NCBI RefSeq assembly: GCF_024139115.2
Contig: NC_085140.1
Coordinates: 296,699,293 to 296,763,292 of the forward strand
Length of the DNA stretch: 64,000 nucleotides
Reading direction: 5' to 3'
Source of the DNA: Armigeres subalbatus
Lineage: Eukaryota > Arthropoda > Insecta > Diptera > Culicidae
The notes below the pieces were generated by a model. The model was given only the letters and a program-made list of their open reading frames with translations. It did no database searches and had not been told where the DNA came from. Positions 23,600-34,559 of the stretch are shown here, one piece after another (position 1 is the stretch's first letter; each line of letters opens with the position of its first letter). A program made the position numbers and the translations under genes.

Positions 23600-24429
23600 A
23601 AAATCAACAATTCAAATACTATTAATTAATTAACTACTACAGAAGTATATTCGATTTGGCTATTTGCGTTGGAGCATGGTTTCACGTTCAATTACCAACT
23701 GAACTGGATTGAAATAGCTTTAAAAAAATTAACATCCAATTGTGAAATTGTTTGAAGGAGAATTTTAATTTTCTTGCAAACTGGAGCCGAATATACAATT
23801 TGACACGAATTTAAATATTAATTTCTTGTTACATTAACATGCTGAGACCTAATAAAAACCTTTTAATTTAAAAATAAGAATTGGTATTTTTTTATAAACG
23901 TTCTGGCAAACATTCGGAGAGAGTATGGAATCACGCACAATGCAATATTATCAATCCATTTTCTTCTCAATCCAAATGATAAAGTAGTCACGTGATCGTT
24001 TCGAGCATGTTCGTGGCTTTATATAATATTCACCATAAACCGTTTAATGTATTTTAAAACTTGGAATCACCTCTGCGCTACTGGTGCGTTTCAGATCCTT
24101 TTCTCCAAATGAGCGTGCTGAACCCCATGCAACAACAATGATTCTGCAATATTCGGCGATGTGAGAACAGAACAGTGCTGCGGTGAAGTGGGATTTGTGC
24201 ATTGTTTGTCGGATATTTGAAATGCGCAAATTATTCGCCACCAGCCAGTAATTAGGTAGATTGTGTATCGCCGGATTAATAACGATACGCTACTCAAGGA
24301 TAACAACACACGGCAAATACGCTTGATTGTGAAGTATAAACACTTAACATATTCATTAAAGCTATTATGGCAATATGTTGAATTGTATTGCAGTAGGAAA
24401 TCGGTTCAGGATTTTTTACACAGATCTTT
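23600..24429. other. No gene seen
   Basis: AT-rich. Short ORFs on both strands have no motif. No repeat boundaries recognised. Confidence 0.4.
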
Positions 24430-24434
24430 TATCG

Positions 24435-25801
24435 CACGGTGTAAAAAAATTGATTATTATCGAAGTTTCATGTACCTCTGATTTTTTTTTCACAGAAAGT
24501 TAGGCAAGGTCATTGGTGTTTTAAAATATTTCACCGGCGATTTTTTGAAAAAAGTGATTTTTATTGTTTTCTTCTCTAATATACCGTACAAAAAGTCAAT
24601 TGATAACCCAACAACGAATAAATCATTGTAATTAATTCTCAAAATTGTAAATGTACAGATTGGTAGACTTTTTTGAGTAGAAAGCCTATCTTGAAATAGA
24701 TCTAAATATTTGAAAAATAATAATTTCTGTAATTCTAGCCTTCCCAAACTATGTTTTTATTCTTTTTTTTGCGTTATTTTCAACTAAATTAATGATTTCG
24801 TGTGTGTTACTTCTACGTGAAGTTAAACGATTTACAATGATATGGAAATGCTAATATCATCTTCCAAACTTGGACGTACATGTTCATGATAGCATTAGAG
24901 GCGAAAGTATAGAATTGATAGTTCCGTTAGGATACGGCAGGCATGAAGAATGTTTTTATAGAAGTCGATTTGAAAGCGAGCGGAGGGCAATATTTGTGAT
25001 GGCACATATCACACGACCTTCCTTCTGCCAAGCTCCCGTATGAAGGGGGAGGGAAGAATATCAGTGTGGAAGCCAGTGGAGATATATCAGCTTCTTTTTA
25101 TACGAAATTCGCTTTTTATAATAACTCAATTCTTCGGGTGGACAATTACGGAAATGAAACGTTAAAAGCAGCCTAGGATACTTTCAGATTTTTCTAGCGG
25201 AAGATGCTACGTACAATACTCGGTGTGAGGCCAATAAAAAACATGTGGCTCATACGCATGAATTACAAGCAAAATCCATCATCAAAGGAGAAAACATTCT
25301 GAATCTCATAAAATACGGCGCACTTCAGTGGGCAGGTCATCTAGTAAAAATGTCAGAAGATAAAAATGCAAAAACAATATTCATCAGATAACAATATAGA
25401 TGCCAGAGATAGATTATTGTTTCAGCAAAGATTTCAAAACATAAAAAATAGCACTAAAAATACTTTAGGAACGCTTGAACTTTAAAAATGTTTTTCAAAA
25501 TTTTATTTCCGTGTCAAGAAAGGTTATCTATATAGATACGAGAAAGGCAAAACAGCTACATGTGTAAATAATCAATTTTGAGAATTAATTACAAAGATTG
25601 ATCCTTTGTTGGGTTATCAATTGACTTTTTGAACGGTATATTAGAGAAGAAAACAATAAAAATCACTTTTTTCAAAAAAATCGACGATGAAATATTTTAA
25701 AACACCCCGTACCTCATTTCTAATGACCTTGCCATACTTTCTGTGAAAAAAAATCAGAGGTACATGAAACATCGTTAATAATCCATTTTTTTTACACCGT
25801 G
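24435..25801. mobile_element. Transib-like non-autonomous TIR element
   Basis: Inverted repeats of about 215 bp (24435 to about 24650, and about 25574 to 25801). Both ends start CACGGTGTAAAAAAA. A 5-bp duplication, TATCG, flanks the element (24430-24434 and 25802-25806). Transib elements, the relatives of the RAG1 recombinase, are known for 5-bp target duplications and for termini beginning with a CACNRTG-like heptamer followed by an A-rich block, so the end structure fits them best. No transposase is present; the centre holds a LINE scrap and a fragment of another repeat. The Transib label is inference from the ends alone. Confidence 0.68.
25197..25391 (+). pseudogene. RTE-like LINE C-terminal scrap
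   Basis: Plus-strand readings RKMLRTILGVRPIK ... LIRMNYKQ and, after a frameshift, ENILNLIKYGALQWAGHLVK followed by MSEDKNAK. They correspond to the C-terminal part of the RTE protein seen at 46940-47417 (RKVPRTIYG ... RRMNHKL ... RLRRAGHVARMSD). It lies inside the Transib-like element. At 25525-25557 follows the end of another dispersed repeat (TACGAGAAAGGCAAAAC). Confidence 0.6.
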
Positions 25802-25806
25802 TATCG

Positions 25807-26574
25807 TCTTCTGATGGAATACTTCTAAAAGTACAGATTGTGCATAAAAACTTTTTTTTCCATTGTTGTACAAAATCGTTGCATATGCAATTCTCCAAGT
25901 TCTCAACGCTTAATAAGCTTTTTATACAGATATTTTATTGGAATAATGAAAAAATGTAAGGTTTGAAAATAATGGTTCTATTGAATTCTTCCGAAATTGC
26001 ATATGTCAAAATATTACCCTAGAAGCACACATATTCCACATAGCCCGACCAGGAGCGACAACCTCGATAACAGAAATTGGTATGAACTAGCCTTGCATAA
26101 GAGGTAATGTGTTAAAGGGATGTGTAAAAAGGGAGTATGTGTAAAATTCGACTCGAAAAATTGTAGAAGTACCGTAATCCGGGGGAACATTGATCACCGG
26201 GGTAACATTTGTGAGTTTCATCATTTTCAAGAACTGAATAAAATATTATTTCCTGTTATCACAATTACTTATTGTGAGTTAGGTATCTTAATCTTGGCTA
26301 AATTTGCTGCTGAATGATATAACCTTCGGATGAATTTGCGTCATAACTCCTAAATCCAATTTTATCCACTACATTCTTCCCTTCCTCTACTCATGAAACG
26401 TTTTAGACTAAGAATACCAATACTGCAAATATATTTGGTTCTTGAACTAACATAAATTCGATTTCTTCTGAATTAGTTGTAACCTGAATCAGTTATACTT
26501 CGACCGGTCACGACAATTACAATACTTAAAACATCTATTCAATTGATCTTTTATAATCTTAAGCGCTGCTTACA
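25807..26574. other. No gene seen; repeat traces
   Basis: 26020-26100 vaguely resembles the MITE at 10706-10812 (AGAAGCACACATATTCC). 26172-26210 has the GGGGTAACATT wording of a dispersed repeat with no partner end visible. No coding sequence. Confidence 0.35.
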
Positions 26575-26579
26575 TAGAA

Positions 26580-26910
26580 AATTTTTTTTTTCTCTTGCTA
26601 TTTCTTAAAATAAATTGATTAATCACTTCGTCCACATTCAATTTATTTGCCATGTCCTTGGGGATGGTGGAGGCAGTGGAGATATGGAATTCAGTTACTG
26701 TTGTCCCATACTGGATATGTTTTCTATATGTTTTCAACCTTCGGAGCCCATAAAACGATCGCTCAGCAGTAGCAGCAGTATAGGAATGGTGATGAATACC
26801 TTCAGAAACTTGATGAATTTTGGCAGAAGATCTATCAAATGTGATTGTTAATGCAGATAGTCCACGACATCTGAGACGCTTTCAGTGGATTTGGTACCTT
26901 CTATCAACAA
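26580..26910 (-). pseudogene. hAT transposase C-terminal fragment
   Basis: Minus-strand reading gives FLKVFITIP, then after a small frameshift TAERSFYGLRRLKTYRKH (26767 downward), then KDMANKLNVDEVINQFILR. This is the C-terminal dimerisation region of hAT transposases, whose hallmark is (C/T)AERSFSxLRRxKTYLR followed some 40 residues later by an acidic helix. The upstream part (DRRYQIHWKRLRCRG) is badly decayed. It is a scrap; no element ends were found around it. Confidence 0.65.
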
Positions 26911-27342
26911 CTGTTGAAACAACTGCGTCTTTTGAAGCATCATTGTCAGACAAAGTTGTGAAAAATTCAAGTAAACCAGAATAGTTCACCAGGACAAACG
27001 ACATCGACACATACTTTACAATCTATCTTATTGGGCAAAGCGGTCCTAGATTGAGCCTGAAACAGAATCCCAGGCAAAATTGATCCTTGAGAGTCCATTT
27101 TGAAAATTCACTGGCGAAATTGAGCATATCCTTAACCATGGTTAACGTATCCCTACAGACAAGAAGAGTCTTGATGGTGTCTCGTGTAACCAAGCATAAT
27201 AATTGAGCGCTCGGTAATGGCGGCGTGAGTGCCATACAGTTTGACGTTCAGGAGGTAGAAAACATTGGAACTCATCTAGTTTACTCTGGATAATAAAAAA
27301 AATCAGAGAACAACAAACGTCAACCAACATGAACAACAACAA
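26911..27342. other. No clear gene; possible further hAT decay
   Basis: Minus-strand ORFs here (27235-27023 and 27426-27142) lie just upstream of the hAT scrap in its sense but show no motif I can defend. Confidence 0.3.
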
Positions 27343-27996
27343 GGATTCCCGCTTGAATTTGATTTTAGATAAATGACTTTTATAATTACCTACATTTTTA
27401 TTCATTCCAGGCATTAAATAGCACAATTAAGGACCGCTTTATGAACCACTCCTATGAAATATATGCATATTGTAAGTGAAATAGTGTGAGGTTCTAGACA
27501 TGCGATTACCCCTGCATCTTAATCTTAATCGGAAAATCAAGAAAAAGACGATCATTCCGGTTTTCACAGAGAATATAGTGTACATATTGTGTTTATTATA
27601 GTCTCGGGTAACTCGAGAATTCTCGACTTCCCCGCGTGTGACGACCGTATAATTCAAACGTGAGGTATGATAATTCACACTTTATTCGAAACCCGTAGAG
27701 GTAGAGTAGTACAAATTATGCACAATATGCCTATATTCCATAGAAAGCAGGAATTTAAAATAACAAAACAAAAACATTTCGTTACGATAAGAAACTACGA
27801 TAAGATACGAAATTCCGTTAGAAGAGACTAATATTGAATTCACAAATTGGTGGTTCGAGAAAAAAAAATCTCGGGTGAAATATCGGGGGTCGCTCATAAA
27901 GAGGTTCTTGATTGTCCTATTTTATGCCTGAAATGGAAAGAAATGTAGGTAAATTATAAAAGTCATTCAGCTAAAATCAAATCCAAACGGGAATCC
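27343..27996. mobile_element. TIR element inserted by Gypsy remnant
   Basis: Left arm about 27343-27418 and right arm about 27920-27996 are inverted copies beginning GGATTCCCGCTTGAATTTGA (left) and GGATTCCCGTTTGGATTTGA (right, complement). Both contain AATGACTTTTATAATT and ACCTACATTT. The interior encodes nothing recognised. The Gypsy reading frame starts immediately after the right end, so the element probably cut that retrotransposon. Confidence 0.7.
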
Positions 27997-27997
27997 A

Positions 27998-29479
27998 TTG
28001 AGCATTGGGGACTTCGGCTACAACCTGTTCGGTTTAGAATCATCCATATTCCGAGGAAAGCAAACATAGCCAATCCGTTATCCCGGCTATCCCAATTTCA
28101 ACATTGTAAAACGTGTGATCAAGAAGGAGAAGTATTGTTAATGGCAATTGTGGAGTTAAAAAAACTGGATGCTGCATCACTGGCAGAAATCTCAACTCAA
28201 ACAAATCAGGATGAGGAATTTACGGTTTTGAACGAGGCGCTGATATCCGGCATCTGAAAAACACCATTGAAGCGATATTTGCCTTTTAAAGAGGAATTGT
28301 TATTGGTTAAAGGGGTAGTGTTGAGAGGTGATAGAATTGTAGTCCCTACAAGTCTGAGAAAGCGAATCTTGTCACTGGCGCACCTTACACATCCTGGAAT
28401 CGCCCGATGGCTACACGTGAACTAGCCCATTCGCCTTGGAGTACTGTCAGCATAGACATGCTAAGACCGCTCCCATCTGTCGAATAACGTCTCGTAATCA
28501 TCGATTTGTATAATAGTCGGTATTATCTTATTCTTATTATTGGCATTACATCCCCAAACTGGGACAGATCCGCCTCGCAGCTTAATGTTCACTCAGCACT
28601 TCCACAGTTATTAACTGCGCGGTTTCTAAGCCAGGTTACCATTTTTGCATTCGTATATCATGAGGCTAACACGATGATACTTTTATGCCCAGTGAAGTCG
28701 AGACAATTTCCTATCCGAAAATTACCTAGACCGGGACCGGGAATCGAACCCAGCCACTCTCAGCATGGTCTTGCTTTGTAGCCGCGCGTCTTACCGCAAG
28801 GGGCTAAGGAGGGCCCCAATAGTCGGTATATCATTGTTGAAGTACTCCGAGTACTACTACAGCAGACATTGTGGAGCGAGTTAGACCTATTTTCATGAGA
28901 ACGGGGCTATCAGATACAATCATGACGGACAACGCTTCCAACTTTTCGAGCAGTGAAATGTTTGAACTCTGTACTATGGGATCCAAATGAAACATGTTAC
29001 GCCCTATTGGACCCAGGACAAAACAGGTGTATCCCGAAAATACTACGAATTGACAATCTCAACCGGATCAATTGGGGAAAGGACATTGATGACCTAATTA
29101 CAACTACTCTTTGACACCGACCCTGCTACAGGGTGTACACCAGATCAGCGGAATTAGCTTTCGGACGTGTATTCAGAGATTGGATACCTCACTTCAACGT
29201 ATCACGTCGTCCTGATAATGGAGATATTCGTGATAAAGACTTGACGAACAAATTAGAGGCAATAACCCGCTACGCAAGAAAGTGCAATAGCTAACCATAA
29301 GTGAGGGTGATCAAGTATGGATGCGGAATCAAGTAAAGCAACACAAGTTGTTCACCCCGTTTCTTCCTGAACCGGCTACAGTGGTGAAGAGAAAAAGCAG
29401 CAATGTAACAGTGCAAACTCCAGACGGAACCGAATATCGCTGATGGAAAGTGAGTAAGCAAAATTAGGAGAAGAGATAT
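27998..29479 (+). pseudogene. Ty3/Gypsy pol remnant (RNase H end, integrase)
   Basis: Plus-strand pieces in order: EHWGLRLQPVRF then IPRKANIANPLSRL (end of RNase H), KGVVLRGDRIVVPTSLRKRI with AHLTHPG (integrase zinc-binding region), VIIDLYNSRYIIVEVL and MTDNASNF (integrase core), and RVGDQVWMRNQVKQHKLFTP with VQTPDGTEYR (C-terminal GPY/F-like region). Stops and frameshifts are numerous. A SINE (28524-28817) sits inside the integrase core. A purine-rich tract (AGGAGAAGAGA, 29466-29476) and an LTR follow, the normal order at a Gypsy 3' end. Confidence 0.8.
28524..28817 (-). mobile_element. Feilai-like SINE, copy 3
   Basis: Minus-strand SINE with perfect 12-bp target duplications AATAGTCGGTAT at 28512-28523 and 28818-28829. 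The tRNA-like head ends at 28817 (GGGGCCCTCC in element sense) and the tail is the ATA/GAA-like end at 28524. It interrupts the integrase region of the Gypsy remnant. Confidence 0.88.
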
Positions 29480-29661
29480 TGTTATATTCTTGCTCCTTGA
29501 GAAATTATATTTTCCGTGTAACTAAAGGCTAGCTAAATATGCGGGAGTTGTGCAGTGTGTAGCGTACAGAACCGGGCAAGAAAATAAAAATTTGTTAACG
29601 ATTAAGATACGGTTTTAATACGGTAAAACGGTGGAATAAATTCCGAATTCCAAGTGTAACA
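29480..29661 (+). repeat. Candidate Gypsy LTR
   Basis: Starts TGTTATATTC right after a polypurine tract and ends GTGTAACA, so the termini TGTTA..TAACA form the short inverted repeat typical of LTRs. Length 182 bp, short but possible for a Gypsy LTR. No second copy occurs in the window, so the call rests on position and ends. Confidence 0.5.
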
Positions 29662-29670
29662 CAAGGTCGG

Positions 29671-29784
29671 CATCTTGGACCAGTTCCAGATGGTAATTCT
29701 CAAAACATGGGACAAAATGCAAATGCAGTCGACGCGTTTGAGAAGCTTGTGAAGTAGCAAAATGAAGTTTTTCAACATCTGTGA
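29671..29784 (+). pseudogene. Gag-like start downstream of LTR
   Basis: Just after the LTR a frame reads GPVPDGNSQNMGQNANAVDA, continuing FEKLVK, a stop, and QNEVFQHL. This resembles the N-terminus of Gypsy gag proteins (a Gln/Asn-rich start with a FEKLLxLQNxxFQ-type helix). Since pol lies before the LTR and gag after it, the LTR may be shared by two head-to-tail copies. Short and decayed, hence uncertain. Confidence 0.4.
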
Positions 29785-29859
29785 ATTTTAAAATGACTTT
29801 AGTTCTTTATTTGTTATTATTAAGCATATGCGGTATTTCGAAAAAAAATAATCGTTTTA

Positions 29860-30010
29860 GGGCATTCGAAACGAAATTCCGCGGAATTTTGCGGAATTTT
29901 AGTATGGCGAAATCTGATTTTCTGATTTCGTTTCGTATCGATTAATTTCAAAAATTTCGACGGAAAAATCATGCTTTTAACGAAATTAAACGGAATTTCG
30001 AAATAAATTT
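29860..30010. repeat. AAATTTCGTTTCG-type degenerate repeat
   Basis: Repeated wording such as CGGAATTTTGCGGAATTT and GATTTCGTTTCG. The same wording returns in 34310-34490. Boundaries are vague. Confidence 0.4.
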
Positions 30011-30098
30011 TTAATATTTCAAATTTTCATATCGTAAAAAAATTTGGCTGCGCCGCTGAATAAAGCCATTCAAACTCTATTTAAAATTTCATAAGGTA

Positions 30099-31350
30099 CA
30101 TCGGGGCAAGTTGAAACGGTTTTTTCGAAGTTGAACTTTGTAGTGCTATAAAAAATCATTCTTTGATAAATTTTGAGTTCGTTTGCGGTATTTGCTAGTT
30201 CAGGTCAAAGATTATATATAAAAAAATAGCAACCTTACCAAGCTTTCTTATAAATAGTTAGTATACTCAAATTATATTTTTATATGCATCGTTTCAACTT
30301 CCCCACGTATCGGGGCAAGTTGAAACACTGCGCTATATACAGACATTAGCCAATTTTGCCGTAGCAAAAACAAAATATAGTACTCAGTGAATCTCAAGAT
30401 GCACAAGGTTGGTATGGTGACTGTACTGCCAGGACACTCATAAGAGTCCCATGTAAATGTTGATGTAAACTTCTGATGATTTTGAATATCTTTCAGACGT
30501 TAGCTCAAAATTGTCTCCTGTTAAGGAAAAGTGATAAAATAGTAGGCTTTGTTCTAGAATTTTGAAAATCAAATCCTTCTTGTATTGTCCATCTTAATAT
30601 TTACTCGGATTACTTTTCAAGATGAATAATTCGACACGGTTGTTTCATAAGGGCCAATGTCGCAAACGTAAACAATGCCTTTTCCTGCAAATTCCTCAAC
30701 AACTAGGACCGCTCCCAGCTAACAACCACTTGGAACGCTTGGCGCTCCGCGCCTTCTATCGAACGGAAGTGCAAAATACCGCCAGAAGTCTCTAATCTTC
30801 CTGAAATCAGCAGAAGAAGTCAATGTTTACGTTTGCGACTTTCGCCCTTTTGAAACAACAATGTCGAATTATTTGGTTCGCTTGAATTGTGCGCTTGATC
30901 AATTCGTTTGTGGCTTCTTCGTAAATTCACATTAATTAACCAGCATATCTCTCACAAACCCCTCGATTGAAGAAATAGGGGACTAGGGAAGCGAAAGGTG
31001 GAGTTAACAAAATGGTGAAAGCTCTGTTTAATTTTTTTTGAAAGCCAGTGCTCATTACGAAGAAAAAGTAGATTACGAATCTCAAAACAAGACCATGCAG
31101 TTTGAACATGACCCCTTTTAATTCTATTCTTGAGTGAAAATTGCAGGTGGGTTGCATTCATGACGGGATGGGCGAAAATTTATTAAATTTATTTTCAGAA
31201 GCTTGGACCTTTTTATAAATTTATATTATCCGAATGTATTTACGGACCAATGTGAATTCTGGAAAAAAAAATCATTTTAAATTGCGAGGGTGATGTTTTG
31301 AACCGTTGTTTCAACTTGCCCCGCACCACGCATTTCTATTTGCCCCGATG
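30099..31350. mobile_element. TIR element (CATCGGGGCAAG ends) with nested MITE
   Basis: Left end CATCGGGGCAAGTTGAAACG at 30099. The right end is inverted, CATCGGGGCAAATAGAAATG on the complement ending at 31350, with a second inverted GGGGCAAGTTGAAAC block at 31307-31322 and a direct one at 30309-30326. A MITE (30625-30873) lies within. No transposase. The TA on the left is not matched on the right, so boundaries are approximate. Confidence 0.55.
30625..30873. mobile_element. MITE with ~50-bp inverted repeats
   Basis: The left end AATAATTCGACACGGTTGTT and right end (complement) AATAATTCGACATTGTTGTT both continue TTCATAAGGGC or a close variant and GTCGCAAACGTAAACA. The 249-bp element is nested in the 30099-31350 repeat. 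A CTTGGCGCTCCGCGCC block occupies the centre. Confidence 0.78.
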
Positions 31351-31444
31351 GGTTGAAAATGCGGAGCTATTTCAAACGACAAAAATACGAAAATTTACCG
31401 GGTCTTTCATCGATTTTTTATAATCATTATGCTTATTCGACACT

Positions 31445-31690
31445 AGCAGACCCGACGAACTTCGTTTCGCCTAAAATTGATTTATTTTCTGAATAATTCT
31501 TGAGTTATGAAGAAATTGATGTTTCATTTGTATGGGAGCCCCCCTTTCCAAAGGAGGGAGGGATCTCGAACCATCTTAGGAACCTTCACGGCCCCAAAAA
31601 CCTCGGCATACAAATTTTAACACCAATCCGTTCAGTAGTTTCGAAATCTATAAGGTTCAGACAGACAGAAATTAATTTTTATGCCAATCT
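31445..31690 (+). repeat. Interspersed repeat fragment
   Basis: Contains CCGACGAACTTCGTTTCGCC, TATGGGAGCCCCCCTTTCC and CAGTAGTTTCGAAATCTATA followed by CAGACAGACAGAAATT. I know this wording as a widespread insect interspersed repeat, but cannot name its class. No ends visible. Confidence 0.45.
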
Positions 31691-31699
31691 ATAGGATGA

Positions 31700-32578
31700 T
31701 TACTTACCGTGAAAATTTTATGTAAAAAAAACTCTTACAAACACCATTTTGAGGCTTATTTCATTGGCACGCCAAAAACAACTACCATGATATGTGAAGC
31801 AACTTTATCCAATGAAAATTTGCAGGAAATCGTTGATTCCAGCGTTAACTTTTGGTTTTTGTTCAGGGGGTCCATTATACGCACGGGGTCCATTACTAGC
31901 ACTCTCCCTAATATTTAGCAATAAACGTAAATGTCTGCGTTCTAGTTTGATGGCATAAAATTAGTTTACATTTAATAGCTAAAGGCTTATACATTGTTCT
32001 CAAGGTCTGAAAAGATTTATAACTGTTGATTTTAAGCATTATATTCATTTTTTTCCATCTAGCAGTTATATTTTTTCAAGTGAAATCTTTTGTGCTTGTA
32101 ACTTTCGCTTCTCTTACATAAATAATGGATATTTCTATCGAGTTTAGATAGTTTCTATCGAGGAAGATAAACATCGATTTTTGAAACATATTGTATGGAA
32201 GGTTCTGTACCAAATTAATTTGGTTATACTGGCGACCACCTGTCAGAGCTACCGACTGAATAGCAACAAGGTGGTCTCGATTGAATTATCACATCATGTC
32301 CTAGCTTTCAGCAAACACGTATGCCTATTTTTTATTGCTAAAACACAGGAAATAGTTTATTGGAAATCAGCAAATAACCGTATTTTGTACGGAAGTCTGT
32401 TCTTTATTATGCTGAGCTGCAGAAATAAAAACTGATTGTGTATTTTTAATATTGCGAAAATTGTTTGGATACTCAAAATTACATCCTATAATTTCAGTAG
32501 ACCCTCAAGACCCTCAACTTCAGTAGGTTCAAGTTCCCTATATTCTCTTAATTATTCAGATCTGTTATAGTTTTTTTA
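31700..32578. other. No gene seen
   Basis: AT-rich. The stretch 31863-31900 (GGGGGTCCATTATACGC, GGGGTCCATTACTAGC) is a small tandem phrase. No coding sequence recognised. Confidence 0.4.
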
Positions 32579-32603
32579 CATTCTATTTCCAATGGTTTGA
32601 ATT

Positions 32604-33235
32604 AAAACGGGCTTGGTGGTCATATGGCTACTGCTTCTGCCTTATACGCAGGAGATCGTGGGTTCAATCCCAGGCCCGTACTATTCCTCTTACTTCGTAG
32701 CTTTTCATACATTTCTCATATTCTAGCAATAGTTAGAAGTGGAAATGGGCTTTCATACCTTTTCCATTTTCTATCCCTATACCTACAACTTGATAAGTTC
32801 AAGCAGGTTACTGATAGAATTCGAAAAAAGCGAACAAGCTCGATTCGGCATCCAATTAGAATACTACACCACCCTTTCATAACTATCACATTGGCAACCC
32901 GTTAACCAAGACGAACCTCTGCCATAAAACCTTAACCCCAAGATTCCAATAAAATTCCGCAGGAACTCGTGGCGAGTGCAGAGGTGTTCTCGGCTTGCAG
33001 TGGGCGAGTGACTGCATAATCAATTCCTTCCCATCCCCGATGACCGTGAGGACGTGGCCAGCGCCGTTATCGACTATCCAAAATACTAGAGCTCTCGGAC
33101 TGTGCACATTGAGGTTGGAGAGCAAATCCCATGCTTCCATCCATTGGTTCCCTGTGCAATTGCGATTGTTCTGGTCGATCACGGAGTAGCAACTACGAAA
33201 TGCACGGTCATCATGCTCATGCTCATGCTCATGCT
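32604..33235 (+). mobile_element. tRNA-headed retroposon with CATGCT tail
   Basis: A 25-bp perfect direct repeat (CATTCTATTTCC..., 32579-32603 and 33236-33260) flanks a 632-bp insert. It starts with a tRNA-like head (32609-32680): B-box GGTTCAATCC at 32661-32670, an acceptor-like stem CGGGCTTG / CAGGCCCG, and an anticodon-like stem CTGC/GCAG around CTTATAC. It ends in a (TCATGC)n tail from about 33210. The pre-tail block at 33169-33193 recurs at 21756-21780. Long target duplication, Pol III head and simple tail define a SINE-type retroposon, here unusually long. Confidence 0.7.
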
Positions 33236-33260
33236 CATTCTATTTCCAATGGTTTGAATT

Positions 33261-33639
33261 TCCAGGCTTTACAGATTCATCATGGAATGGAGAACGTTTT
33301 CCGGGGCGCCAGGCAATGTGAGGCAAGTAGGCTGAACCCGGAACTGTCCCGCATAATCCGGGACGTTTGTAACCTAATGCCTACATGCAGATAGCGTAAT
33401 GGTGTTGCTAGAGTAAGAGCTATTATTGTTAAGGTCCGACTCCCATCAGCGCACCATAGAATTTTTCTAATCGTTCTCACAAAAAGTGAGGTGAAGTGAT
33501 TAAATGAAAAAGGTTTCCGTCTAGCAGTCACGATTTTCGTTTATCTTCAAAGGCCGAGAATAAATGATGGATGGAAAATGCCCCTCACCATAACCAAAAA
33601 AAAATGCTGCTTTTTATTTCTGCAGCTCGGTAAAAATCC
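33261..33639. other. No gene seen
   Basis: No repeat ends or coding motif recognised. Confidence 0.35.
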
Positions 33640-33787
33640 GCATAGCCGTGCGCCAGCAAAATAAATAACTGATATTCCGGCAAAAATGATGTTTGTTAGC
33701 TGGTTTTCGGCAAATTATTTGCTGATTTCCAGCAATTTTGACAGAAATCTCGACAAAAAACATGTTTGCTGGGGCACGGCTGTGCGA
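33640..33787. mobile_element. Probable MITE
   Basis: GCATAGCCGTGCGCCAGCAA at the left is answered by the inverted GCACAGCCGTGCCCCAGCAA at 33766-33787. A direct CTCGGTAAAA phrase lies just outside on both sides (33626 and 33790). Interior AT-rich. Boundaries approximate. Confidence 0.5.
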
Positions 33788-33799
33788 ATCTCGGTAAAA

Positions 33800-34559
33800 G
33801 TTGACCATTTTGCTGACATCCCGGTAAAAAAAATTAAGTGTGTACTACTGCAACCAACAGCTGTTTGGAAAGTCTCACAGATTCAATAAATCTTCATTAA
33901 TTGGGTTTGAAATTTGCCTGGAGACTTTATTCAAGATGTCGATTGAAATGGAAGGGTGACACTTTGAATCTGTAATACTTTTCAAAATGATGAACAGATC
34001 CAATAAATATGAAATCTGTTGATTGCAGTTAAAAAATCAGCTTTAATTTATTTTCACTGAGGCCTGTTGGAAGTATTAAGCGATGAATATTTTTACGTTG
34101 TTTATGGTAAAGAGGCATACTTTTGAAAATGGTAAACTTGTACAAAACTGATCTGTTACTTATGTCCTTTTGTAAAATTAAGCTAGATTCTACCTATGGA
34201 ATTTGGGTAACAATATTTTTCTTTAACAATATTAAACATAATTAATTGTCTTTTATTCGTATTCTTTTTATTAGTTTTTTGCATTATATATAATGCAAAA
34301 AAAAAACTATTCAATAAAAATTCCGCGGATTTTTTTTAAATTTCGTTTCGTTTTGAAAAATTTCGAATCAAATGGGCCTCAATTTTCTTTTCGTTTCGAA
34401 GTATCGGAAGTAAATCTGAATTTCGTTTCGTTTCGTTCCAAACCAACAATAGCATTTCAAATTTCGTCTCGTTTCGTCAGGAAAAAATGTGTTATCGCAT
34501 ATACCCTTAGTTATTATACCGTCAGTGCTAGGGGAGTAACTAGTAGGGGAGAGGACTAC
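33800..34559. repeat. No gene; TTTCGTTTCG-type degenerate repeat
   Basis: From about 34310 to 34490 the sequence repeats AAATTTCGTTTCG phrases like those at 29860-30010. The rest is plain AT-rich DNA. Confidence 0.35.

Noticed and set aside
24435..25801. Assigning the element to hAT
   Set aside because: The flanking identity is 5 bp, not 8, and the ends start CACGGTG rather than CAG or TAG.
32609..32680. Functional tRNA-Ile(TAT) gene
   Set aside because: Acceptor and anticodon stems are good but the D-arm is not, and it is the head of a retroposon with target duplications.
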